Program-made: the position numbers and the translations under genes
The notes under the pieces: generated by a model
What the model saw: only the letters and a program-made list of their open reading frames with translations
Told to the model about the DNA's origin: nothing
The model's database searches: none
Shown: one piece after another, positions 12,310 through 22,895 of the stretch
How positions within the stretch are numbered: position 1 is the first letter of the stretch
How the letters are laid out: each line of letters starts with the position of its first letter
Assembly (NCBI RefSeq): GCF_030445035.2
Contig: NC_080680.1
Span: 53,767,212-53,831,211, forward strand
Length of the DNA: 64,000 bases
Direction: 5' to 3'
Source: Dasypus novemcinctus
Lineage: Eukaryota; Chordata; Mammalia; Cingulata; Dasypodidae

Positions 12310-13000
12310 TTACTTGATCAAGGTGGTAAAGTGAGAAGCTTAAAGACTCCATCCCTTTTCAGAAGCTTTGAAATAACCAGTAAGAACTGGCAGAAACTTT
12401 TCTAAAAGCTCCAGAAAACAGTTAAAGGATTTCAGTAAGAGGGCAAGACCTGAATCAAGAACAAGACCACTTAAAACTGGTCAGACCTACTGTCATTCTG
12501 GCTTGACGCTCATGAGGAATAGTTCCACACTCCCAATTCAGATTCTGGGTCCCACTTGTAGAGGGAGCAGAGTAACCCTATGGATGTATTGGAAGCATAT
12601 ATGTCTGACCCAATCTATCTGGAGGTAGCCTGAGGGACTTGCTGTACCAGGATTTGCTCTGTGTGTAGAAGGTGATGTACCAGCTCCCCTATACAATGCT
12701 GTGGAGAACAGTCAAGTCATGCTGCCTGGGGCAAAAGATTGCTGGCTCTAGGACATAGAGTATAGTAATCAGGACTTTGAATATACTTTTTCTTAGGGAA
12801 GAGGGGAAATCCCAACCTGTTGTGAGGATTTCCAGGACCATATGTACATGCCATGGACAAAAGGAAGGCATGCAAAAAGGATCAGTGGGTCCCCTATGCT
12901 TTGACTATTTTCTTCCAATTTAGGACCAAGCAGAGAAAGCCAAATATATTCCCCTAAAGAATCACACAGAATTCCCCCCTTCTTATTAGCCCACCTCTAG
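12310..13000 (+). repeat. Possible L1 5'UTR relic
   Basis: Phrases such as 'aataaccagtaagaactggcagaa' and 'ggaccaagcagagaaagcc' resemble the 5'UTR of medium-aged mammalian L1s. It lies directly upstream of L1 ORF2 3' sequence in the same orientation, without ORF1 or the first part of ORF2. The resemblance is from memory and unproven. Confidence 0.35.
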
Positions 13001-13004
13001 TTTC

Positions 13005-14880
13005 AAATCATATGACTTAGCTATGGTGGTAGCATGGTACTGGCATGAAGATCATCACATAGACCAATGAAAACAAATCGATGGTTCAAAAACAGACCCT
13101 CACATCTATGGTAATGTGATTTTTGACAAGCCTGTAAAACCCACCCAGCTGAGGTAGAATTGTCTATTCAACAAATGGTGCTGGGAGAACAGGATATCCA
13201 TAGCCAAAGGAAAAAAAGAGGACCCCTATCTTATCCTTTATACAAAAATTAACTCAAAATGGATCAAAGACCTAACTAAAATCTACAACCATAAAGCTCC
13301 TAGGAAAAAAATGTAGGTAAATATCTTCAGGACCTGGTGGTAGGTGGTGGGTTCTTAAACCTTTTACCAAAAAACACAAGCAATGAAAGAAAATATGGAT
13401 AAATGGGACCTCCTCAAACTTAAATGCTTTTGCAATTCAAAGGACTTCACCAAGAAGGTGAAAAGACAGCCCACTCAATGGGAGAAAATATTTGGAAACC
13501 ACACATCTGATAAGGGTTTGATTTTCATTCTATATAAAGAGATCATACAACTCAACAATAAAAGAGCAAGCAATTCCATTTTAAAATGGTCAAAAGAGTT
13601 AAATAGACATTTCTCCAAAGGGGAAATAGAATGGCCAAAAAGCACATGAAAAATTTTTCAATATCTGTAACTATTGGGGAAATGCAAATCAAAATGACAA
13701 TAAGATTTCATCTCATACCTGCATAGAATAAAGCAGAAATTATTTAAATAAAAAAAAACAAACAGAAAACAATAAGTGCTGGAGAGCATATGGAGAAATA
13801 TGAGGACTCCCTCACTGTTGCTGAGAATGTAAAATGGTGCAGCCTCTGTGAAAAACTGTTTGGCAGTTCCTTAGGAAGCTAAACATGGAACAACCAAACA
13901 ATCCAGTAATTCCCTTCAAGGAATATATCCAGAAGGACTGAAAACTGTGATGCAAATAGACATTTGCATACCAATGTTCATAGCAGCATTATTCACAATT
14001 GCCAAGAGGTAGGAACAACCAAGGGTCCTTCAGCCAATAAATGGTAAACAAAATGTGATATATACATATGATGGAGTACCATGCTGCTGAAAGAAGAAAT
14101 GAAACTGGGACACATATGATAACATGGATGAACCTTGAAGACATTATGTTAAGTGAAAAAAGCCAGACACAAAAAGACACATATTGGACTTACTAATATG
14201 AACTAAATTCTAAGAATAAATGCATGGAATTAAAACCTATAACAAACATCATTAGGAGATAAGAAGAGGGCTGAGAAGATGTACTGATGCTTAATGTATG
14301 TGGAAGTTTTACCTTGATTTCAAAAGTGTGGAAATGGATAGAGTTGATGGTAATACATTATAGTGAGTAGAACTAACACAGTTGGTCTATAAATGAGATT
14401 TTGGTTGAAAGGGTTAGTCTAGAGATGTAAATGTCAATTGAAAAAAAAGCAAGAGTATAATTTAGGGACTGAATAACATAGTGAACCCATAGGTGTATGA
14501 GAATTGTAGTTAATAGTACAAATACAAGAATGTTCTATGAACTAAAACAAATGTACATCACTATTGCAAGGTGGTAAGAATATACAGAAGCATGGGAAAA
14601 ATATAATTAATGTAACCAAGGACCATGGTTAACAGGAATACCACAATACTCTTTTATCGATGTCAAAGATATACTGTGTTAAATATAAGGATGTGGAAAA
14701 AATATACCAAATGTATGCTATAGGCCATAGTTAGTAGTAATGTTTTATAAGTTTACAACCTCTCTAATAAAAATATATTAATAAAAATAATCACGGGGGG
14801 TGGGTAATATGGGAACTCTGTATTCTCGGCATGATTTTTCTGTAAACTCACAATTTCTCTCTAAAAACAATTAAATATTA
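13005..14880 (+). mobile_element. L1 fragment: ORF2 C-terminal part plus 3'UTR
   Basis: Starting near 'gtggtagcatggtactggcat', the text follows the last third of L1 ORF2: WCWENRI-like segment, 'tggatcaaagacctaa', the segment encoding HFSKGEIEWPK, then 'aacatggatgaaccttgaagacattatg'. After about 14.21 kb comes a 3'UTR ending in 'gggaactctgtattctcgg' and a run with AATTAAAT. The frame is broken by many changes. At the codon where both young L1s below carry TGA, this older copy still has TGG (near 13,481). Confidence 0.85.
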
Positions 14881-14884
14881 ATTC

Positions 14885-15235
14885 CCGCAAATAACAAGCA
14901 TAAGCTCTTAAACATAAAAAAACCAGAAATTGATGATTTTTGGGAAGTGAAAGAACAAATCAAAACACGAACTGAGAAAAGTATTCCACTGGCAAAGGAT
15001 TTCCATTTATCATATATAAAGAATTTGAAAATAATTATGTAATAAACTCAGACAAAGTAAAATGGTCAAAAGATGTAAACCAGCTTTCACAGATTAAAGA
15101 GGGTTGGACAATAAATATGAGATTCTCAACCTTAAAAATTGCAAATTAAATGCACAGTGAATTTCTGTGGGTCTAATGAGAAAATGGCAAAAATTAAAAT
15201 TTCTGAGGATGTCAAATATTAGCATGTGTGGTCAA
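14885..15235 (+). repeat. Old L1 ORF2 relic, part 1
   Basis: 'gtaataaactcagacaaagtaaaatggtcaaaagatgtaaac' and the following text can be read as a heavily decayed L1 ORF2 C-terminal segment (SDKVKWSKDVNQ...). It is interrupted by the MaLR LTR that follows. Confidence 0.5.
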
Positions 15236-15690
15236 TTGAACTGTGAACCTCAAATTAGACATCTTAATCCTCATTCCTATGGTATGAACCCATTGTAAAT
15301 AGGCTTTCTTGAAGATGTTATTTTTAATTAAGGTGTGATGTAACTGAGTGAGATTGGGTCTTAATCCAGAATACTGAGGACTATAAAGAAAAAGAAACCT
15401 AAAGTCAGAGTTAGAAAAAGCAACGGGGAGGAGCCAGATGCTGGAAATCAACAGGACTGGGAAAAGAAAGGGAGGATATTGATGCAAGGTAGGTATAAAA
15501 ACAGCGAAACTCCCAGGATTCTGGGCAACTAGCACCAGAATGTAACACACATCAGGAAGAAAGCATCACCTTACTGACATTTAGATTTTGGGCTTCTCCT
15601 TGCCTCAAAACTGCAAGCCAATAACTCCCTGTTGTTTAAACCAATGCTTTTTGTGGTATTTGTCATATCCCCTGGGCAAATAAAGACAGT
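15236..15690 (+). repeat. MaLR (MLT1-like) LTR
   Basis: Sense-orientation MaLR LTR: 'gaagatgttatttttaattaaggtgtgatgtaa', 'gagattgggtcttaatccagaa', and the end 'ctgcaagccaataactccctgttgtttaaacca'. It splits an older L1 relic. Confidence 0.65.
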
Positions 15691-15694
15691 ATAG

Positions 15695-15870
15695 ATGTGT
15701 ACCCCACTGATTATGACACAGTAAATGGGTGCAATCATTTTAGGATCAGCTTGACATTAGATCCAGCAGTTCTACTGAGTTTATACTCTGAAGAAACTTG
15801 CATATGTTTTTCAGGAGATTTGTGTATGATTGTACTGGCAGAGCCATTTTAGAACATAGAATTTTCTGAT
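15695..15870 (+). repeat. Old L1 ORF2 relic, part 2
   Basis: Continues the decayed L1 after the LTR with 'gatccagcagttctactgagt' and 'ttgtgtatgattgtactgg'-like text, seen in the C-terminal part of old L1 ORF2. Assignment is tentative. Confidence 0.35.
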
Positions 15871-16079
15871 ATAACCATGGGGAAGAGGAGCAAGAAACTG
15901 GTACCCAAGAAAAGATAGGTGTGTTGAATTAAATAAAAAAAAAACTCTAGGTGAAATCTAAAATTTGTTTCTGACTTAAAAATATTAAATATCATGAAAT
16001 GCCAGGCCGTAAGTCATTTTTGCAATAGCAAATAATATACATTTTTAAAATGTGTCACATTGATCCACTGCTTTAAATA

Positions 16080-16645
16080 TACATCTTGTACTACAACCCT
16101 GTCCTCTGGCATCTCACTCCCCAAAAGCTCAGGGTGGTCCCTGATAGAGCCTTTTCTAACCCTAGTCTCAAAGCATGCTACCTGGATAGGCTAGAAATTT
16201 CCAAAATCATCAATTTCTGGTTTGTCTGTGCTTAAGAGTTTAATTCTCAGCTTATCTCTTTCCTCTAGCATTTTACTAAAAGTTCCAAGAACAAACCAGA
16301 CTGCACCTTCCACCTTCGCTTGTAAATCTCCTCAGTTAAATATCTACGGTCTTATGTTTCAAGTTCTGCCTTCCATCTAACATTAGAAAACAATGTCACC
16401 AAGTTTTCTGCCATTTTATAACAAAGGTTGCCTTTCCCCAGTTCCCAATATTGCATTTATCATTTCCTTCTAAGACCTTGTCATAAGCACCCTTCATGTC
16501 CATAATGACCCACAGTCTTCTCAATGCAATCTAGATTTTTTTTCTTTCAAGGACCTCCTCACAATTCTTTTAGTTTTATACTCATTACCCAATTCCAAAG
16601 CCCTTTCCACATATTTAGGTATTTTCCACAGCAGCATTCCACTTT
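16080..16645 (-). repeat. MaLR internal sequence, antisense
   Basis: From about 16.29 kb the text 'ctgccattttataacaaaggttgcctttcccc', 'cttctaagaccttgtcataagca' and 'caattccaaagccctttccacatatttaggtatt' follows the antisense internal region of MST/THE1 elements, ending exactly where the LTR begins. With that LTR it forms a truncated MaLR element rather than a solo LTR. The left edge is uncertain. Confidence 0.6.
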
Positions 16646-17060
16646 CTGGTACCAAAAACTAGTCTAGTTTTCTTGCTGCTAAAAAAAATACCATACAATG
16701 ACTTAAACAATGGGAATTTCTTGGCTCATAGTTTGAAGCAAGGAGAAATCCACTGATGGATTCACAAGGTAATGCTTCTCCTTCAAGACTGTAGCATTTT
16801 GGAGCTGGCTTTTCTGTCAGGTGACAATGCGCATAACAATCTTTTCTTTTCTCTTCTGGTTCCTTTGACTTCCCAGTAGCTTTCTCACTTTGAGCCTTCT
16901 CTAAAAATGCCTCCAGTAATAGGATTAAGACCCACCCTGATTCCCTTTGTGTCATACCTTAACTAAAGTAACCTTAAGAAAAGCTCCTATTTACAATGGA
17001 TCTGCACTCACCAGCATGCAGACCAAGACCACTCCATCACAGAGCTAATTTATCACTTAC
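16646..17060 (-). repeat. MaLR LTR adjoining internal sequence, antisense
   Basis: On the plus strand it begins 'ctggtaccaaaaactagtctag', then 'acttaaacaatgggaatttcttggctcatag', and includes 'ttaagacccaccctgattcc', the antisense order of an MST/MLT1-type LTR. As the reverse strand reads LTR and then internal sequence, this is the 5' LTR of a truncated copy. A 98-codon minus-strand frame within it is accidental. Confidence 0.65.
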
Positions 17061-17061
17061 A

Positions 17062-17780
17062 TCTAAATTTACTGAGAATGCCATCTTGTGTCCATAAGAG
17101 AAAAGATACATAGGTAGTAGTTCTACATGTTGGATGTATCAGGGAGACTTAAAAGAGATCTGAACCCGAATGCAAATCACCTTCAGGTAAAGTATCTGAA
17201 TTACAGACAGCTTGGGAATGGGAGAGGTTCGAGGGTAGAAAAAACTCAGAGGAGAGCAAAAACTGAGTTATATCTTTCCTCACACGAATTGGAGGTGTTT
17301 CATTTTCTTGGGGTATGTGGGAGGGGATTTACCAGGACTCAGAACAAAAGGGAAAATGCTTGGCCTCAATGCTGTAAGGAGACAGCCCCGCATTTAGAAT
17401 AGTTCCGCTTGGATTATGGAGGGGGAGCCCGGCTCTCTGGTCCCTCAGTGACCACAGGCTAAAAAAAGGATAAACCAGCAGCAATGATTAGGAGAGAAAG
17501 GAAACTATGTAAACAGTTGGTTTTCAGGTCATTTTCAGAGCGGAAAGCAAGATAAGAGTGTAGATTAGGATGTAAAAAAAAAAAAGAAAGAAAGAAAGAA
17601 AATGAAAGGACAAAGGAAAAATCAGAAAGGTCCGATATTTCTATAATGGTATATTCCAGGGACTATGTTAACTACCTGAAGAAAAAAAGAGACAAAGGGG
17701 ACTAGGGTAGAGTTTCATGATTTTACTAATGAAGATACAGTGCCAGATATGAAGATGATGTTAGTGATAATATTTAATAA
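17062..17780. other. Unassigned, comparatively GC-rich segment
   Basis: 17.1-17.5 kb is richer in G and C than its surroundings and has a 91-codon frame (17,127-17,402) without recognisable domains. An A-rich/GAAA low-complexity run lies at about 17,572-17,605. It may be an unrecognised repeat or unique DNA. Confidence 0.35.
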
Positions 17781-17781
17781 G

Positions 17782-17985
17782 TGACTATTGGGTGCTGATT
17801 GATAAGGCTTTCCATGATTTTTCTCATTTAATCTTTTAAACAACTGTCAGGTAGATGTAAGTAGTATTCCCATTTTACAGAAGACCGTTTGAGGTTAAAA
17901 AAAAAGGTTAAATTGTCCAAGGTCACACAGTTATAAGAACTGGAACTGGGATTTGAAACCATGTCCTATAACTAAAAAGGCTGAC
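17782..17985 (+). repeat. MIR SINE relic
   Basis: Good ordered match to MIR: 'tctcatttaatcttttaaacaactgt', 'gtattcccattttacagaaga', 'ccaaggtcacacagttataagaactggaactgggatttgaa'. Best-preserved MIR in the window. Confidence 0.85.
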
Positions 17986-17989
17986 CTTG

Positions 17990-20160
17990 TATGTAAAAAA
18001 TATATATATATAAATAAATAACGAGTATGATAAGGACCTTTTGATTTAGACTCTTATTTATGTATTTAAGAGGTTGTGACCTGGGAAATATGAGACATAA
18101 CATGTGAAAGAGGTATGGAAAACGGAACAACTAAAACATTATTAGCTTAATTATAGATACCAGTATAATGAGAGAACACATGATGGTAAAAATTTCTGTA
18201 GCTACGTGTTAAATCATTCTAATATATGATTACCATCATAATTCTATAAACATAGACTTCAATTAAATTTATCATTTGTTAAATGTACAAAATCCTGTGC
18301 ATTTCCTGGATATCACATTCCAAATCCCCAAAATTTCCTGATGCACACAGCAGTTTCTGAACTACTGTTGTAAGTAAATATATATGTGCGTGTATGTGCA
18401 CGTGCATACCTTTTTTTTTCTTTTTATTCTTAAATTGCTCTGACCATTTGAATGAATCTCTGCCTTTTGTAAAGAGAACCAGTGAAATCTGATCAGAAGG
18501 ATTTCCAAAAGTCTGTTAAGTGAAGCAATTAATTTCACATCAGAGCTTTCCACAACAAATTATTAGCAGTCATTTCCCACCATCACCCTGTCAGTATGAA
18601 TGAAAGAGAGTTTTGCCATAAGCCTCCAATCTCTCTATCCAATAGCATTTCTGCCTCACTCAGCAGAATAGAGGTGCATTTACTAGTAAATGATCTTGAA
18701 TAGGGAGTAATCTCTCCATAAAAATGTCAGAGTATTGAATTTCTGTGACATTGCTGATCATCATTTTTCAACTGCAGGAGTGTTCATTTCAGTCTTGCTT
18801 AAGAAAATCCAAAGATGCAGAAAATAATCATAAAACTTGTTATTTCACTAGAGAAACTCTTAAAAGGTAATCTATCTATAGAAGATCAATTATAAGTTGT
18901 TTCCTAAACTTTTTTTAAAAGATCTAACTTGATGGCAAAGAGAAAACATATTACTTTATTTTTTACTTTCTTACCTCCAAGGGAATCTTGCCTTATCTTT
19001 GCCTGGAGGTTGAGCTCCTTTTCAAAACATCTGAAGTCTTAGGATGCATACTAATTATTATTTTAACATGTTTCTCAGAAGAGAAGGGTCAAAAAATCTA
19101 TACATAATTAATTTCACATTAGGGTAATTTCCTTATATTGCTGACATACTTCTCTGTATTTGATACTACTTAGTCAAAATGAATTGACCCTCATAAATTT
19201 TAAAAGAATGTATAAAATGGTAGATGTTCCTCAATGTACATGAGATTCCCAATCTATATGTTGCAACACATACAGAAGAAAGGTGAGACTTAGAAAGGTA
19301 AGCCTGCAGGTAATAGCAATATAGACTGGGCTTCCCTGGCAGGTCTAGGGAAAAAACATTTTCATAACTATTAATACATTAAGTGACTCCAGGGATTATT
19401 TCTTCCCCTGTTTTAAGGGTTTACAGTATTTACAACTTAAAATACTTCACTGTCATAAAAATATAAATCCTTTTGAAGAAATTTTTAAAAATTCAATTTT
19501 ATTTCTACCATCTCTTCATTTCAGAAGGAGACTTGATCAATATTTTTTTAATGATAACCTGCTTTTTACCTGATATTATCTGAAGGACATGCTCACTGGT
19601 GGTTGAGAAAAGGAATTTTCAGAATCTTTCTAACATTTGCCATAAGAAAAGAGATTGGAAAGAGGAGACATTTTGCAAAAGGTGGGAATCAGAGCTGTAT
19701 ATATTTGCTAGATAGCACATGAAAATAAAAGCAAGGGAAGAGTATTAAAGCTTTGAGACAGAATTAAAAATATTTATGAATCAAACATTTCCTATAACTT
19801 TATGCTGTACAATTGTAAAACTCTATGTACTTAAAATACAGATTTTTAACAAATCATCAGTCTTCAGATTTAAGGTTTATGATAATTAACTGTATGCATT
19901 TACCTTTCCTTTCTTCCAAAAAAATCTCACTGAAATTTTAATTTTGTAAAAAAAGTGGTTAACTGAATATATATACCTCTGATATATAACAGAACTGATA
20001 TCTAGAGGGGAGTTCATGTGGAACAGAAAAAATGTCCACATGTAGGCATATTCTTGTGAAATTTCTTTACATCAAATGTATTGATATAATCCTATACCTT
20101 TTCAGAAAGAAAGACAAGTTTACCTAAAAAGGAACATGAGTCCATGTAGCATCCAATTTC
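17990..20160. other. Unassigned low-copy sequence
   Basis: TA-rich repeat at 17,998-18,020 and a CA/TG-like run near 18,375-18,420. 18.54-18.78 kb is less AT-rich and reads like unique DNA. No gene or RNA recognised. Confidence 0.4.
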
Positions 20161-20164
20161 ATCA

Positions 20165-20275
20165 ATAGCTTTGGATGCTAGAGAAGGTGTAGAGCAGCTC
20201 AGATTCTAGAACCAAAGTTTCTGGTTTTGTGTCCCTGAACAATTAATTTAATATCTCTGTGCCTGAAAAGGACAG
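20165..20275 (+). repeat. MIR-like fragment
   Basis: 'gagcagctcagattctagaacc', 'ggttttgtgtccctgaacaatta', 'atctctgtgcctg' follow the MIR core order. Short and decayed. Confidence 0.4.
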
Positions 20276-20580
20276 AACCCATTTGACCTTGAAATTTGGA
20301 ATTTTCCAATTTGGCAAAATTTCACTGACAAGGATTATGTTTTCTTCCCTAAGAACTGGTCATACTATTTGATACTGAAGTTAATAATTGATAATATAAA
20401 AATTAAAAATGTCTCAGGGATTTGAAAACAATGGAATATAAATTAAATATAATTTAAGATAAATTAGACTTCTTAAATGAAGCACAATCAATCATCAGTA
20501 ATATTTTTAATGGTGTCAAGTACTACCAAAATATCATGGAAAAGAAGTAGAAAGTCCCCATGTTAAAATAAAATACTTTT

Positions 20581-20932
20581 GGGAAGTGGATGTGGCTCAA
20601 GCTACTGAGATCTCGCCCACCACAAGGGAGGTCCCAGGTTTGGTTCCCTGTGCCTCCTAAAGAAGATGAGGAAGACAGCAAGATGGTATGACAGACAGGT
20701 GTGGCAAGCTGGCACAACAAGATGATGCAAAAGAGACACAAGGAGGAAAACATGATGAGAGACCCAACAAAGCAGGGAGCAATGTGGCTCAAGTGATTAG
20801 GCACCTCCCTCCCACATCAGAGGTCTTGGGTTCAGTCCCCAGTGTCTCCTAGAAAAACAAAAAAGATGAATAGACACAGCAAGTACAAACAACAAGGGGG
20901 TGAGGAGAAATAGTGATAAACAAATAGTAATA
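20581..20932 (+). mobile_element. Dimeric DAS-SINE (armadillo tRNA-derived SINE)
   Basis: Two tRNA-like heads in tandem. The first has a box A-like TGTGGCTCAAGCTACTGAG and box B-like GGTTTGGTTCCC. The second starts near 20,775 with TGTGGCTCAAGTGATTAGG and has GGTTCAGTCCC. They are joined by a purine-rich linker with 'agaagatgaggaagacagcaag' and 'aagagacacaaggaggaaaac', and the tail 'acacagcaagtacaaacaacaa..' leads to an A-rich end. This dimer layout is the DAS-III type known from Dasypus. These SINEs are transcribed by RNA polymerase III and moved by L1 proteins. No clean target duplication was seen. It is the best evidence for the organism. Confidence 0.9.
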
Positions 20933-20934
20933 AA

Positions 20935-22715
20935 TTTATTACTTAAATAGAAATAGATCTTTAAAAAATAGAATACACTTAAAAATAAGAATTAAATGCC
21001 AAATATGGTCCTGCATTTTATTGGAGGCATAGTTAAAACTTCTTGGAAATTATTGGGCAGAAGTCAGTGAGGGTAAGAGGAGGAACAAAGGAAGAAATTT
21101 AGTTTTCTTTAAATCCACAAATTTAATACAGAATGTCTGAAAGTTTTTCAGATATAGCAAACCTGCATCATGACACTGCTCAGGCTTATAGAATGAATGA
21201 ACTACTTATATACCTAAATTGCTTCACCTTGGTTGAATTCTTTCTTGCAAGAAATATCCATCTGGTAAAAAATGGAATGAAAGGCCACTCTCCTGGTATT
21301 CTTGGTTAGTTGGTCAGTAGTGGAAGAGATGTTGGCTGCTATAATGAATTTCTTCCTGTTGTAACTGCCCAGAAAGGTTGTATGTAACCAAAACCAGGAG
21401 TTAACAAGGAACCAATACTTATATCAACATAATCATATTTTATATTTTCAGAATCACCATAATACCAAGCACAGATAACTCAAATGTAGTTAAAAACCCT
21501 AATGAAATATTCTATACATTGACATTATAAAAGTAACAATATAACAAGTTTAAATTAAATGGTGGGAGACAGAAAGTAGTTTCTAGTATAGGAGCATAAA
21601 TTTGCTTCTCTTACATAAAGAAAATATATGACATATATCTGATACCTGAAGAAAGAACTTTAATGCATATATAGAAATTAAATAAAAAATAAAAACTAAT
21701 TAAGAAAATTTCAGAAGCATTTTAAAGGAGTATTTGGGGTACTATATGAAGATTTAATGCCATATCTTTAAATGAGGAAATATAATGCATTTTGCCTAAA
21801 TTATTAGATTTAAAAATCGCAAACATTTTTTACCAATACCAAGATGCCCTCTAGATGAACCCAAACCAAACAGCTTTATGATTGGTCACATTTGGGCAGG
21901 CCTACACATAACTGACAGGGGTTCAGGGCAAGCAAACATATAGCAAGTGTGTAAGTATTTTTAATTTATTTAATTAAGGTAAACTTAAAATAGAGTGTAT
22001 CCTTCTACATAACCAATATATCTTCATAACCAAAAAAAAGGAAAAATAAGTATAAAACTATTTTAATGTGACTGAAAATCAGCAATTGATAAGAGCAATG
22101 AATTATTATTATTATGCATATCTTGTTTTGTTCTGCTGATGAATCAGTGATTCTTTGTGAGCAGTAAAATAGAAACATATATAATTCATAAATTATTATA
22201 TATTCATTTCCTAAAATTTCTTTTCATCCCATTATTTGAGCAAAATAAGTAATTTTGTTATTTTAACCAAGATTTTAATATAAATTATGCTCTACTGGGA
22301 GCAATGACAAATTACCCCACCTTTTTTGAGTCATTGTTGCTCTCACCTAGTATTTCTTTATATAATTAATTTCAACTTGTAGAAATTTCATCCTACTGAA
22401 ATGGTAACAATATAATGGTAAATATTTTTTAAAAATACTAAGATGCTGAAATGAAATTTACAAACCATGCTAGAATGGTATAGTGGAATCTGCAGTGGAC
22501 GCTGTGTGGGTACCCCACCTAGATGTCCTTTTCTACTTCTATATGCATCCTCATAACAGTTCACACATGTCCCCTTTTCTGGAGAATTGCCCTTGTCCAA
22601 ATGATAGCTAACTTGCCTGGGTGGATTTTCTCCCCTCCCTATATCCACCCAGCAAAACATGGGCACTCCTTGCTACAAGGTGGAATGAATTTTGTGGTAC
22701 AATCTTTGCTGCCAA
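20935..22715. other. Unassigned AT-rich sequence
   Basis: No recognisable gene, RNA or repeat family. Confidence 0.4.
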
Positions 22716-22718
22716 GAC

Positions 22719-22835
22719 TTTTTTTTTTTTTTTTTTTGCGGGCTGGGGGTATGTGTACAAGGACCAGGGATTAAACCCAGTCAGTCTCTTCTGTGGGAAC
22801 CCGGCACTCAACCACTGAGTCACACTGGCTCCCCA
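22719..22835 (-). mobile_element. Monomeric DAS-SINE
   Basis: Reverse-strand copy: read on the minus strand it starts GGGGAGCCAGTGTGACTC, has box A (ACTCAGTGGTTGAG) and box B (GGTTTAATCCC) about 35 nt apart, and ends with an A run of about 19 nt (the T run at 22,719-22,737). The short head-plus-tail form corresponds to a DAS-I-like monomer. The body differs little from a tRNA-like consensus, suggesting a fairly recent copy. Confidence 0.85.
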
Positions 22836-22844
22836 AGAGCCAAT

Positions 22845-22894
22845 GCTAACTTTTTAACTCCATTCCCTTGCTAACGTTTTAACTCCATTCCCTA
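22845..22894. repeat. 25-bp direct tandem duplication
   Basis: 'gctaactttttaactccatt' and 'gctaacgttttaactccatt' begin exactly 25 bases apart with one mismatch in the compared part. It lies next to the DAS-SINE 5' end and is probably a local slippage duplication. Confidence 0.8.
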
Positions 22895-22895
22895 C

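Noticed and set aside
16659-16955. 98-codon minus-strand frame
   Set aside because: It lies entirely inside an antisense MaLR LTR and shows no retroviral or host protein motif.
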